Shown: positions 1 to 7,771 of the stretch, piece by piece
Position numbering within the stretch: position 1 is the first letter of the stretch
Layout of the letters: every line of letters begins with the position of its first letter
NCBI GenBank assembly: GCA_016868755.1
Contig: VGFU01000003.1
Span: 43,001-107,000 of the forward strand
Length of the DNA: 64,000 nt
Source of the DNA: Bacteroidota bacterium
Lineage (GTDB): Bacteria > Bacteroidota > Bacteroidia > Flavobacteriales > Schleiferiaceae
Direction: 5' to 3'
Made by a program: the position numbers and the translations under genes
Notes under the pieces: generated by a model
What the model was told of the DNA's origin: nothing
The model's input: only the letters and a program-made list of their open reading frames with translations
Databases searched by the model: none

Positions 1-1433
1 AGGCGCAAGAGGCTTCCGACGCCCAGCACCTCTTCGGGCAGCATGCCCTGCAGCCGTTCGAGGATTTGGAGCACGGCGCGGGCCGGCTCGCCCTCCCAGG
101 CGGGGCGCGGAACCGACAGCCAATGTGCCGTGCGCTGGGCGAGCTCCTGAACGAGCTGCCGCGGGTCGTGGGCGGGGCGCCACAAGGCTGCGTCGGCACC
201 CAGCAGGGCCACGACCTGGGCCGCAGACCAGTGGGCCCGGCGCGCCCGGCGAAGCTCAAATTGTGCCCAGACCAGCGCGCTGGGGTCAGCGACCACCATC
301 GCGGCAAAGGGGTGAATCAGGGTAGCTTCGAGCAGGTGGCGCGGGTAGCTTCCGCGGTTTTGCTCGCGGGCCTCGTGGAGCTGCAAAAAGACCTCCACCC
401 CGGCGTAGGGCAGAGTCAGGTAGAGCGGAAGGCCCATGGTCACGTTGGCCTCTTCGATGCCCTCGGGCAGGGCCTGCAGCACGGGCACCAAAAGGCTCTC
501 GTCGCCCAGTACCACGGCGGTTTGCCGGGCCATTTCGGGACCCCATTCTTCGAGCAGGGCCCCCACCGACTGAGCGACGCCCAGGTGGCGGCTTGCCGAG
601 ATGATTTCGATATGCTGCTGCCCCGTGGCCCAGTGCGCGGGGGCATCCTGAAGGTCAAGCGTCAGCCCCTCGGGCAGGCGCTGGGCAAGGTCGCGCAGGG
701 CTTCGCCCGCCTCGTGCACCTCGAGGTCGAGGTAGTGGCGGTCGGCGTCCCAGAGGGCTTGTGCGCCGAGGTGCAGGTGGGCGGAGCGCAGCAGCGCTTC
801 CTCAGGTGGCGTCAGAGCATTGAACCCAGCAAAAAACAAGCGGTCGACTCCGTGGCGGGTGCGCCAGGTCAGCCATTGGGCCTCGGTTGGGCCGCTGGGC
901 GGAGGCGAAGCGCGGCGAAACTGCATTCCGGGTGTGGTCATCCCCTGGGCCCCGAGGGCCTCGTGGTAGGCGTCGTAGAGTTCGGGAAGCTGGCGCCACA
1001 GTCCTAGACGGCGCAGCATCAGCTCGGTGGGCTCTTCAAGGCCCCACTCGCCGAGGGCCTCGATTTCGCGCAGCTCGCGCAGGGCGGCATTCGCATCGGC
1101 TCCGTGGCGGTCGAGCTCGCCAAAGTCGCGCAAAATGGTCGGAGCCCAGCGCAGAAACTCGTCCAAGGGATCCGCATGAGCCCCGGCCACCTGGCGGTGG
1201 GCACTAAAGAGCGCCAGCAGCTGCTCGGTGGGGCTGGCGGCGGGGATTCCGGCCAAATCAGCCATGACCTCCTCGATGGCCCATACGCTCGGACTCAAAA
1301 CCGGCTGATCCTGAGCCCAGTAGCGCCGAAGGCTCCGCTCGGCCCGACGGGTGGGAAGCACGATTCCGACCCGGTGCAGCGGAACGCCGCACCCGGCCGC
1401 AGTTTGGGCGACGCGCTGCAAAAAAGGGGTCAT
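1..1433 (-). CDS. AddB-like PD-(D/E)XK nuclease family protein, N-terminal part (cut by window edge)
   Basis: I translated the minus strand from an ATG at 1433 and it stays open to base 1, giving about 477 residues. The N-terminus (GIVLPTRRAERSLRRYW near residues 22-38) is typical of the Bacteroidota 'PD-(D/E)XK nuclease family' proteins, which carry an inactive helicase-like N-terminus and a C-terminal nuclease, comparable to AddB of the AddAB recombination enzyme. The nuclease catalytic domain would lie beyond the window, so activity cannot be judged. The start lies 6 bases after the nadD stop on the same strand, so it probably ends the gluQRS-yicC-gmk-nadD run. The expected role, double-strand break processing in the cytoplasm, is family knowledge. 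Long open frames on the opposite strand (66-1007, 1104-2348) are antisense shadows. Confidence 0.8.
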   Translation of the reverse strand, partial: MTPFLQRVAQTAAGCGVPLHRVGIVLPTRRAERSLRRYWAQDQPVLSPSVWAIEEVMADLAGIPAASPTEQLLALFSAHRQVAGAHADPLDEFLRWAPTILRDFGELDRHGADANAALRELREIEALGEWGLEEPTELMLRRLGLWRQLPELYDAYHEALGAQGMTTPGMQFRRASPPPSGPTEAQWLTWRTRHGVDRLFFAGFNALTPPEEALLRSAHLHLGAQALWDADRHYLDLEVHEAGEALRDLAQRLPEGLTLDLQDAPAHWATGQQHIEIISASRHLGVAQSVGALLEEWGPEMARQTAVVLGDESLLVPVLQALPEGIEEANVTMGLPLYLTLPYAGVEVFLQLHEAREQNRGSYPRHLLEATLIHPFAAMVVADPSALVWAQFELRRARRAHWSAAQVVALLGADAALWRPAHDPRQLVQELAQRTAHWLSVPRPAWEGEPARAVLQILERLQGMLPEEVLGVGSLLR

Positions 1434-1439
1434 CGGGGG

Positions 1440-2021
1440 CTAGCGGTAGAGATCGTGATCTCGAATATACGCAGCGACCGCAGCCGGCAGGTCGTCAAGG
1501 CCTTCGGAACCTTCAGCCACGCTTCGGCGCACCGCGGTGCTGCTGCGCGCCATCAGAGCGTCGTCAACGCGGCGAACGCGGGGATGCTGCAGCCAGCTCG
1601 ACTCGGGGTCGAGCCCCGAATCGGGGCGTGGGTACACGACCAGCTCGGCCAGTTCCAGAATGCGTTCGGGATGGCGCCAGCGTTCAAAACCCGCCAAGTT
1701 GTCTTCGCCCATGAGCAGCGCGTACTGGTGTTCGGGGTGCCGCGCCGCCAGGAGTTCCAAGGTGTCGACCGTGTAGTTGGGCTGGGGCATTCCGAGCTCG
1801 ACGTCGCTCGCCGCCAGCCCCGACCGACCGGCCACCGCGAGCTGCAGCATGGCAAACCGGTGGGCGTCGCTCGCAAGCGTTTCGCCCTGCTTGAACGGAT
1901 TGCGCGGGGTCAAAACAAGCCAAACTTCGTCGAGGTGGGCGTGCTTTTGAAGGCGCTCGGCCACCAGAACGTGGCTCAGGTGCACGGGGTTAAACGTGCC
2001 CAGCAGCAGTCCTATGCGCAC
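1440..2021 (-). CDS. nadD: Nicotinate-nucleotide adenylyltransferase
   Basis: A 193-residue protein that adenylylates nicotinate mononucleotide to deamido-NAD in NAD biosynthesis (cytoplasm). It begins MRIGLLLGTFNPVHLSHVLV: the GTFNPxHxxH phosphate-binding motif of the nucleotidyltransferase fold is at residues 8-17. The length is normal for bacterial NadD, and sequences such as MGEDNLAGFERWRHPERIL fit the family core. The start overlaps the 3' end of gmk by 10 bp, so translation of the two is probably coupled. Confidence 0.96.
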   Translation of the reverse strand: MRIGLLLGTFNPVHLSHVLVAERLQKHAHLDEVWLVLTPRNPFKQGETLASDAHRFAMLQLAVAGRSGLAASDVELGMPQPNYTVDTLELLAARHPEHQYALLMGEDNLAGFERWRHPERILELAELVVYPRPDSGLDPESSWLQHPRVRRVDDALMARSSTAVRRSVAEGSEGLDDLPAAVAAYIRDHDLYR

Positions 2022-2587
2022 GACGGAGCAAAGGCTAATATTGCCGCAAGGGCTTCGGCTTCGGCTCGGTCAAGGTCGTCGTTAACCACCACGCGGTCAA
2101 ATTCAGATGCTTGGGCAAGCTCCCACTCGGCCTTGGCCAAGCGCTGGGCGATTTGGTCTTCGGTCTCGGTTCCGCGCCCGCGAAGCCGCTGGCCCAGCAC
2201 CTCAAGGCTGGGCGGAGCCACAAACAGCGCCAACGCCCGGTCGCCAAACTGCTGCTTGAGGTTGCGGCCGCCGACCACGTCGATGTCAAAAGCCACCACC
2301 TTGCCCTCGGCCCAGAGTCGCTCGACCTCGCTGCGCAAGGTTCCGTAGTAACGGCCCGGGTAGACCTCTTCCCACTCGAGGAATTCGCCGCGTTCCGCCC
2401 GCGCCCTAAAGTCTTCGGCCGTCAAAAAGTGGTAGTCCACCTCGTGCTCTTCGCTGCCGCGCGGAGGCCGCGTCGTCGCCGAAATACTGAACGCCAGACC
2501 CGGCAACTTCGCCATCAACCGGCGCACCAACGTGGTTTTGCCGGCGCCCGACGGGGCAGAAAGAATGAGGAGTTGGCCGGAGGACAT
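2012..2587 (-). CDS. gmk: Guanylate kinase
   Basis: A 191-residue enzyme phosphorylating GMP to GDP with ATP in the cytoplasm. The Walker A motif is SAPSGAGKTTL near residues 10-20. GMP-binding residues sit in the segment ISATTRPPRGSEEHEVDYHF, and the GRYYGT segment is also typical. Length matches the family. It sits between yicC and nadD on the same strand and overlaps nadD by 10 bp. The YicC-Gmk neighbourhood is common in bacteria. The 70-bp spacer upstream is filled by a direct repeat (2619-2660). Confidence 0.97.
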   Translation of the reverse strand: MSSGQLLILSAPSGAGKTTLVRRLMAKLPGLAFSISATTRPPRGSEEHEVDYHFLTAEDFRARAERGEFLEWEEVYPGRYYGTLRSEVERLWAEGKVVAFDIDVVGGRNLKQQFGDRALALFVAPPSLEVLGQRLRGRGTETEDQIAQRLAKAEWELAQASEFDRVVVNDDLDRAEAEALAAILAFAPSCA

Positions 2588-2618
2588 TTTGGCTTGTTGG
2601 TTTCTGGCTTCTAGCCGC

Positions 2619-2660
2619 TAGTTACTGGTTGCTGGTTGCTAGTTACTGGTTGCTGGTTTA
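2619..2660. repeat. Two tandem 21-bp repeat units (GGTTGCTGGTT family)
   Basis: Two head-to-tail copies starting TAGTTACTGGTTGCTGGTT lie at 2619-2639 and 2640-2660; the second copy supplies the yicC stop codon. The 20-mer TAGTTACTGGTTGCTGGTTG recurs inverted near 13843-13863, and a diverged relative is at about 4455-4500. Function unknown. Confidence 0.75.
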
Positions 2661-3515
2661 CAGCACGTTGAGGACTTGTTCCTTGATTTTTTCGAGCTCT
2701 TCTTTCATCTGCACCACCTGGCGCTGCATACCGATGTGGTGGGCCTTGTTGCCCAACGTATTGATTTCGCGGCCAAGCTCTTGGGCCAAAAATCCGAGTT
2801 TGCGGCCTTCGCCGGCGGCTAGGGCTTCGCGGAAGTGCTGAATGTGCGCCTTGAGGCGGACTTTTTCTTCGTTGATGTCGATTTTTTCAACATAAAAAAG
2901 CAGTTCTTGCTCCCAGCGCTGCAGGTCCATGGGCTGGTCGTCAGCGGCCTTCACGGCGGCCTTGGTCAGGTGGCCCTTAAGGGTTTCAAGTCGCTCGGGT
3001 TCAGCAGATTCGATCACAGGAAGGCCCCGCTCAATCGTCGCCAGGTTGGCCTCAAGGTCTTTGGCCAGAGCGGAACCTTCGTGGCTGCGAAACGTTTGAA
3101 ACGCGTCCAGCGCGGAACGGATCAATGCTTCCACAGCTTCAGCCTCCAAGGGATCCAATTCAGCCGCAGGCCCCTGCTCGGCCGGAACGCGCAAGGCCAT
3201 CGCCAACGCCTCAGCAGGAGTCAAGCTTCCGCCCGCAATGCGCTGCAGGTCGTCCATGGTTTGGCGCAGGTGGGCCTCGTTCAAGCTGCTCCCGCGGCCC
3301 TCGGCCTGTTCGCGGTTGATGCTGACGTCGACTTTGCCGCGCTGCACCGCATCTCCAACCATTTTGCGCCACACCAAGTCGCGCTCGCGGTAGCGGTGCG
3401 GCATGCGCAAATTGAGGTCGAGGCCGCGGCTGTTAAGCGAGCGGATTTCTACCGAGATGCGGAGCCCCTCGAACGTGGCACTTGCCTGGCCGAAGCCGGT
3501 CATGGATTGAATCAT
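2658..3515 (-). CDS. yicC: YicC/YloC-family endoribonuclease
   Basis: A 285-residue protein with the YicC N-terminus (MIQSMTGFGQASATFEG) and the C-terminal DUF1732 segment (LGREINTLGNKAHHIGMQRQ, ending with a VQMKEELEKIKEQVLNVL helix). E. coli YicC and B. subtilis YloC are endoribonucleases linked to RNA turnover and stationary phase survival; that role is family knowledge. The ATG overlaps the gluQRS stop (ATGA). A perfect TACCTTTG -7 element lies five bases upstream inside gluQRS, so yicC probably also has its own leaderless transcript. Confidence 0.95.
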   Translation of the reverse strand: MIQSMTGFGQASATFEGLRISVEIRSLNSRGLDLNLRMPHRYRERDLVWRKMVGDAVQRGKVDVSINREQAEGRGSSLNEAHLRQTMDDLQRIAGGSLTPAEALAMALRVPAEQGPAAELDPLEAEAVEALIRSALDAFQTFRSHEGSALAKDLEANLATIERGLPVIESAEPERLETLKGHLTKAAVKAADDQPMDLQRWEQELLFYVEKIDINEEKVRLKAHIQHFREALAAGEGRKLGFLAQELGREINTLGNKAHHIGMQRQVVQMKEELEKIKEQVLNVL

Positions 3516-4426
3516 AACGGCAAAGGTAGGAAGGAGGCGGCCGCCACCTCGCCGCAGGCGAGGGTGGCCGGGCCGCGCGCCCGCCAGTCATCGATCAATT
3601 CGCGGGGGGTACAGGCGTCCGGGCGGTCGCGCAGCCCCAGGCCGTGGGCCAGGAGGCCCACGGCTTGGGCCGCCTCCAACTCCGAATTCCGCACGCCCAC
3701 CGACCCGTGCCGCTTGCTCAACCGGTGCCCGTCGGGGCCCATCCAAAGGGGAGCATGTGCCACCTGCGGCGGCTGCGGATTGCCCAGGGTGCGGTGCAGA
3801 AACTGCTGGAGCGGGGCACTGTCCTCCAAATCGCGGCCGCGTACAATGTGCGTCACGCCCTGATCCAGGTCGTCCACCACGACGGCCAGCTGGTAGGCCC
3901 AGGCGCCGTCGGCGCGGCGAAGTACCACCGCATCATTAAGCGCCAACTGTCCCGGAGCGGCAGGCTCATCGCGAAGATTGGCGCCGTCGCGGCCAAAAAA
4001 ATCATGAGGAATCCGCAGGCGCCGCGCGCCCGGACCGTCGAGCGGCCATCGGCCGTCGGCGCAGGTTCCGGGATAGGAACCCATGAAGCTTCCGTGGGGC
4101 GCTGAAACCGCGTCTTCCATGTCGCGTCGGGTGCAGCGGCACGCAAAAACAAGCCCTTGGGCGGCTAGGTTGGCGAGGGCCTCCGCGTAGCGGGGTCCGC
4201 GCTGCGACTGCGGCGCCACCTCTTCGTCCCAGTCTAGGCCCAGCCACGAGAGGTCGCGCCGCCAACCGTCGGCAAACTCGGGCTTGCTCCGCTGCGGGTC
4301 GACGTCTTCCATGCGGAGCAGCATACGTCCGTCCTCAGCCCGCATTTGAAGCCATGCCGCGAGTGCTGTGGAGGCGTTGCCCCAGTGCATGATTCCGGTG
4401 GGAGAAGGGGCGAAGCGTCCGACCAT
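3512..4426 (-). CDS. gluQRS: Glutamyl-Q tRNA(Asp) synthetase
   Basis: A 304-residue paralogue of the glutamyl-tRNA synthetase catalytic domain that attaches glutamate to queuosine in tRNA-Asp. It begins MVGRFAPSPTGIMHWGNAST (class I HIGH-like signature), has ACRCTRRDME followed by YPGTC as the expected zinc-binding cysteines, and LSKRHGS as the KMSKS equivalent. It lacks the anticodon-binding C-terminal half of GltX, and its length fits GluQRS rather than GltX. The ATG lies four bases after TACCTTCG on the same strand, suggesting a leaderless start. It is divergent from the transsulfuration gene at 4526. Confidence 0.92.
   Translation of the reverse strand: MVGRFAPSPTGIMHWGNASTALAAWLQMRAEDGRMLLRMEDVDPQRSKPEFADGWRRDLSWLGLDWDEEVAPQSQRGPRYAEALANLAAQGLVFACRCTRRDMEDAVSAPHGSFMGSYPGTCADGRWPLDGPGARRLRIPHDFFGRDGANLRDEPAAPGQLALNDAVVLRRADGAWAYQLAVVVDDLDQGVTHIVRGRDLEDSAPLQQFLHRTLGNPQPPQVAHAPLWMGPDGHRLSKRHGSVGVRNSELEAAQAVGLLAHGLGLRDRPDACTPRELIDDWRARGPATLACGEVAAASFLPLPL
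3521..3528 (-). promoter_or_regulatory. -7 promoter element for yicC (TACCTTTG)
   Basis: Perfect match to the Bacteroidota TAnnTTTG element on the minus strand, five bases before the yicC ATG and inside the 3' end of gluQRS. Confidence 0.6.
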
Positions 4427-4430
4427 GACC

Positions 4431-4438
4431 CGAAGGTA
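4431..4438 (-). promoter_or_regulatory. -7-like element for gluQRS (TACCTTCG)
   Basis: TACCTTCG, one mismatch from TAnnTTTG, ends four bases before the gluQRS ATG. The same octamer and spacing precede the OmpA-family gene at 55204. Confidence 0.5.
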
Positions 4439-4525
4439 GGCCGCAGCGCAAAATAGTTACGAGCTGCTCGCAACCCGGTCGCAAGCAACCCGCAACCAGG
4501 TGCTCAATTGACGTAGATTTACCCT

Positions 4526-5674
4526 ATGCATTTTGATACCCTTGCCATCCACGGCGGCCAGCACCACGACCCGTCTACTGGGGCGGTGATGCCCCCGATT
4601 TACCAGACGTCTACGTACGCCCAAGAAGCTCCGGGCGTGCACAAAGGCTACGAGTACAGCCGCACCCACAATCCGACGCGGCGCGCACTCGAGAATGCTA
4701 TTGCAGCCATAGAGGGCGGAACCCACGGCCTCGCCTTCGGCAGCGGCCTCGCGGCAGTCGATGCGTGCATGAAGCTTCTAAAGCCCGGCGATCATGTGGT
4801 CAGCACGAGCGACCTCTACGGCGGAACCTACCGCCTCTTCACCAAAGTGTTTGAGCCCTTTGGCCTGAAGTTCAGCTTTGCTCCTCTGGCTGACCCCGCT
4901 GAGTTGCGCGCGCTCATCACTCCGGCAACCAAGATGGTGTGGCTTGAGACGCCGACCAACCCCATGCTCAATGTGCTCGACATCAAAGCCTTGGCTGACG
5001 AGGCCAAAAAGGTGGGCGCGCTCGTGGTGGTTGACAACACGTTCGCAACGCCCTACCTGCAGCGCCCGCTGGAGCTTGGGGCCGACATCATATTGCATTC
5101 GGCGACCAAGTACCTTGGCGGCCACAGCGACATCGTGCTTGGCTTGCTTGCCGTGGGCGACGCGGCGTTGGCCGAGCGCCTGTACTTCATACAAAACGCT
5201 TCGGGCGCGGTCTGCGGCCCAATGGATAGCTTCTTGGCGCTGCGCGGAATCAAAACGCTGCACGTGCGCATGGACCGCCACTGCCAGTCAGCGGCCGCCG
5301 TGGCGGAGCACTTGGCCAAGCACCCCGCGGTCCGCAAGGTATACTACCCTGGCCTCAAGGACCATCCGGGCCATGCGGTGGCGGCGCGCCAGATGAAGCA
5401 GTTTGGCGGAATGGTGTCGTTTGCCCTGCACGAAGACGACTTGGCCAAGGCCAGCGCAGTGGTTTCGGCTCTCAAAGTCTTCACGTTGGCCGAATCTCTG
5501 GGCGGCGTGGAGTCACTCGCCGGCCACCCGGCGACCATGACCCACGCGAGCATTCCGAAGGCCGAACGCGAAAAAACGGGCGTAACCGACGGACTCATTC
5601 GTCTGAGTGTGGGCCTCGAAGACGTGCGCGATTTAACGGCCGACTTGGATCAGGCACTTTCCGTACTTTCGTAG
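4526..5674 (+). CDS. PLP-dependent transsulfuration enzyme (cystathionine gamma-synthase / gamma-lyase type)
   Basis: A 382-residue Cys/Met-metabolism PLP enzyme. The Schiff-base lysine is K195 in HSATKYLGGHSD. The PLP-phosphate region GLAFGSGLAAVDA, the VWLETPTNP segment and the substrate-binding SLGGVESL segment are intact. Family members make cystathionine from O-acyl-homoserine and cysteine, or cleave cystathionine; sequence reading alone cannot separate MetB from CTH/MetC-like activity. It starts divergently from gluQRS, with a TAGATTTA element close upstream, and is followed 16 bp later by the TrkA-like gene. Confidence 0.93.
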   Translation: MHFDTLAIHGGQHHDPSTGAVMPPIYQTSTYAQEAPGVHKGYEYSRTHNPTRRALENAIAAIEGGTHGLAFGSGLAAVDACMKLLKPGDHVVSTSDLYGGTYRLFTKVFEPFGLKFSFAPLADPAELRALITPATKMVWLETPTNPMLNVLDIKALADEAKKVGALVVVDNTFATPYLQRPLELGADIILHSATKYLGGHSDIVLGLLAVGDAALAERLYFIQNASGAVCGPMDSFLALRGIKTLHVRMDRHCQSAAAVAEHLAKHPAVRKVYYPGLKDHPGHAVAARQMKQFGGMVSFALHEDDLAKASAVVSALKVFTLAESLGGVESLAGHPATMTHASIPKAEREKTGVTDGLIRLSVGLEDVRDLTADLDQALSVLS

Positions 5675-5690
5675 TAAGTTATTCAAAACC

Positions 5691-6365
5691 ATGGCGGACA
5701 AATTTGCCGTAATCGGGTTGGGCCAGTTTGGTTCCGCCATTTGCCGAAAGCTTTCTGAAAAGGGCGCCGAGGTAATTGCCATTGACATCGACGAAGACAA
5801 GGTCGAGAACATTAAGGACCAAGTTGCCTATTCGGTGGTAATGGATTCAACTGATCCGCGCGCGCTCAAGGCCCAAAACATTCTCGAAATGGATGCCGTC
5901 GTGGTTTCAATTGGTCAGAATTTCGAAGGCATGCTGCTGACCACGGTGAAGCTCATGGAGCTGGGTGTTGGTCGGATTATTGCGCGAGCTCAGGGTGAGA
6001 CGCAGCGCAAAATCCTCGAAAAAATGGGAGTTAAGGAGATCCTTTCGCCCGAAGAAGAGGTGGGTAAAAACGTCGCCGAGCGCCTGATTAACCCGGGGAT
6101 GATGATGTGCGTTACCCTGCCCGATAACTACGAGATTGTTGAAATTGCTGCTCCTCGAAGCACGGTGGGGCGCTCGCTCAAAGACATTGGCCTGCTCGAG
6201 AAGTACCGATTAAACCTCGTTACCGTTATTCAAAAAGGCGGAGATGATGAAGTGGCTCACATCAAGGGGGTTCCGCAAGACGACATGATTATCGAGGAAA
6301 TTGACGAGCTGGTTGTTTTTGGCAAGGTCAAGGACGTAGAGCGCTTTATCGACATCAATGGCTAA
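5691..6365 (+). CDS. TrkA-family potassium uptake regulator (RCK domains)
   Basis: A 224-residue cytoplasmic gating subunit of a Trk/Ktr K+ channel. The N-terminal RCK_N Rossmann fold starts with FAVIGLGQFGSAICRKL (GxGxxG) and has an acidic strand end IAIDIDEDKVENI for NAD(H)/nucleotide binding. The C-terminal RCK_C domain follows at about residues 140-224. No TrkH/KtrB membrane subunit is present nearby. A TACTTTCG element at 5664-5671 could give a 19-base leader. The 3' end overlaps the next lipoprotein gene by 8 bp. Confidence 0.93.
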   Translation: MADKFAVIGLGQFGSAICRKLSEKGAEVIAIDIDEDKVENIKDQVAYSVVMDSTDPRALKAQNILEMDAVVVSIGQNFEGMLLTTVKLMELGVGRIIARAQGETQRKILEKMGVKEILSPEEEVGKNVAERLINPGMMMCVTLPDNYEIVEIAAPRSTVGRSLKDIGLLEKYRLNLVTVIQKGGDDEVAHIKGVPQDDMIIEEIDELVVFGKVKDVERFIDING

Positions 6366-6879
6366 GGCAACCGGTTTTTGGTTTCTAGCGGTCGCCGTAC
6401 TGTTGGGCTGTAAAGACCCCAACCCATCGGGCGGCCTGCCCCCAGAGGCCACTGGTCCCTTTTTGCCTCGGCTGACTGCGGGGTGGACCCTTGATTCGGT
6501 GACGTACACCGCCGACTTGCCGATGAATGTTGGAGATACGGTTGTTCCGGTTCGTGTTCACAATAAAGCACGAGACGTAACCGGGCGATTTGATTTTTTT
6601 CGCCGAAACGACTCCGACCTAGTTGACTACCAAATCCAGTTCACGGCTGATTTATTGCCGAGTGTTGCACCGTTTACCTATTCTAAATCACGCGTCGGCA
6701 CCTACTGGTATAAGCCGGTTGAGCGCGAAATCTGGTTTTACGACTATCCTGACACCTTAGTCTTCAAAGTGGATTGGGACGCGGAAACCCTCCAGCTCTG
6801 GCATTCGGAGCTTCAGGTAGTCGAGCCGGGATTGGGAATCACGTTCCCGCTGCGCTTGGACTTTAGGCTCGTTCCGTGA
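6358..6879 (+). CDS. Small lipoprotein of unknown function upstream of blh
   Basis: A 173-residue protein with a lipoprotein signal (FWFLAVAVLLGCKDPNPS; lipidated Cys18). The rest reads as a beta-rich secreted domain (RFDFFRRNDSDLVDYQIQF, WFYDYPDTLVFKVDWD), reminiscent of small immunoglobulin- or lipocalin-like lipoproteins, but I recognise no named family. It overlaps the trkA-like gene by 8 bp and its TGA overlaps the GTG start of blh (GTGA), so it is translationally coupled to retinal synthesis. Whether it has any role in light use is unknown. Confidence 0.75.
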   Translation: MAKATGFWFLAVAVLLGCKDPNPSGGLPPEATGPFLPRLTAGWTLDSVTYTADLPMNVGDTVVPVRVHNKARDVTGRFDFFRRNDSDLVDYQIQFTADLLPSVAPFTYSKSRVGTYWYKPVEREIWFYDYPDTLVFKVDWDAETLQLWHSELQVVEPGLGITFPLRLDFRLVP

Positions 6880-7718
6880 CGGAACTCCTTCTGGTCACCC
6901 TTCTCGGAGCGCTCTTGTTTGCCCTTCCGGCCAGTGCGCATCCGCTCATTTTAGCCCTCGGAATCGCCACGGGAATGCCCCATGGGGCCACGGACATCCT
7001 CACGGACCGCGGGGGGCTATCTCGCCCTGCTTTGGGCTACTATGCGGTTAGCATTCTGCTCCTTAGTGCGCTTTGGTTTTGGTCGCCCTCGTGGGCGCTC
7101 GCAAACTTCTTGACTCTGAGCATGCTTCACTTTGGCTCAGAAGACGCCGCCACCGAATCTGGCACCGCGCTGTTTTTGCACGAAACCCTCGTGCGCGGAA
7201 TGCTCGTCGTCTTGGCACCCAGCATTTTTCACGAAGCCGAGGTGCTGCGGCTATTTGGCCTTCTCGCCGAAACCTCGTGGGCAGGTCCCGAATGGACGCA
7301 AGGCCTTTCGTTCGCACGGAGCCTTTGGATTTTCTTGGCGTTCACGCTTTTTGGCCACTATGCGGTGCGGTCTACCCAGTGGCGGCACGTCGTTTTTGTG
7401 TTTGCGCAGATTTTGGTGCTTGTGGCTGTGTTTCGTTTGCTCCAGCCCTTGACGGCCTTCGTGGCCTACTTTGTTGGCGGACACTCGCTGCACAGCGCCC
7501 GCAAAATTTGGCCGGTACTCAAGGAGCACCGCACCATGGTCTTGGGCGCTACCGCATTCACGTTTATCGTCGCGGCCGGGGTCTTTTGGGCTTCAGGCGA
7601 AAGCGCACTCGACGACCGCCTTATTCGTACGGCGTTTATCTCGCTGTCGCTTTTTGCGGTTCCGCACGGAATCTGGCGGACCGCAGAGGTGCTGCGCGAT
7701 CGCTGGGTGCGGGCCTAA
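6876..7718 (+). CDS. blh: Brp/Blh-family beta-carotene 15,15'-dioxygenase (retinal-forming)
   Basis: A 280-residue integral membrane enzyme that splits beta-carotene into two retinal molecules, the chromophore of the rhodopsin next door. Family histidines are visible: H36 in GMPHGATD, H85 in MLHFGSED, H203/H206 in GGHSLHSARK and H264 in AVPHGIWR. About seven hydrophobic helices fill the sequence. Translation starts at GTG 6876, overlapping the stop of the preceding lipoprotein gene. It converges on the proteorhodopsin gene, with a hairpin between them, rather than sharing an operon with it as in some other marine Bacteroidota. Confidence 0.95.
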   Translation: MTELLLVTLLGALLFALPASAHPLILALGIATGMPHGATDILTDRGGLSRPALGYYAVSILLLSALWFWSPSWALANFLTLSMLHFGSEDAATESGTALFLHETLVRGMLVVLAPSIFHEAEVLRLFGLLAETSWAGPEWTQGLSFARSLWIFLAFTLFGHYAVRSTQWRHVVFVFAQILVLVAVFRLLQPLTAFVAYFVGGHSLHSARKIWPVLKEHRTMVLGATAFTFIVAAGVFWASGESALDDRLIRTAFISLSLFAVPHGIWRTAEVLRDRWVRA

Positions 7719-7725
7719 ATGCAAA

Positions 7726-7747
7726 GAGCCGCCCCGAGGGGCGGCTC
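7726..7747. terminator. Hairpin between blh and proteorhodopsin
   Basis: Perfect 10-bp inverted repeat GAGCCGCCCC / GGGGCGGCTC with a 2-base loop in the 53-bp gap between two converging genes. It is placed to stop transcription from both sides, although neither side has a long T run. Confidence 0.7.
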
Positions 7748-7771
7748 CGTGCACAAAATCCGAGGTTAGAC

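Noticed and set aside
66..2348. Long plus-strand open frames (66-1007 and 1104-2348)
   Set aside because: They lie antisense to the AddB-like gene, nadD and gmk; their proteins are Gly/Arg/Gln-rich with no family features, as expected for high-GC shadow frames.
2619..2660. Tandem repeat considered as a CRISPR remnant
   Set aside because: Only two contiguous units without spacers, no cas genes, and a related copy elsewhere as a single inverted unit.
2835..3863. 342-codon plus-strand frame across yicC and gluQRS
   Set aside because: Antisense to two clearly conserved genes; no recognisable motif.
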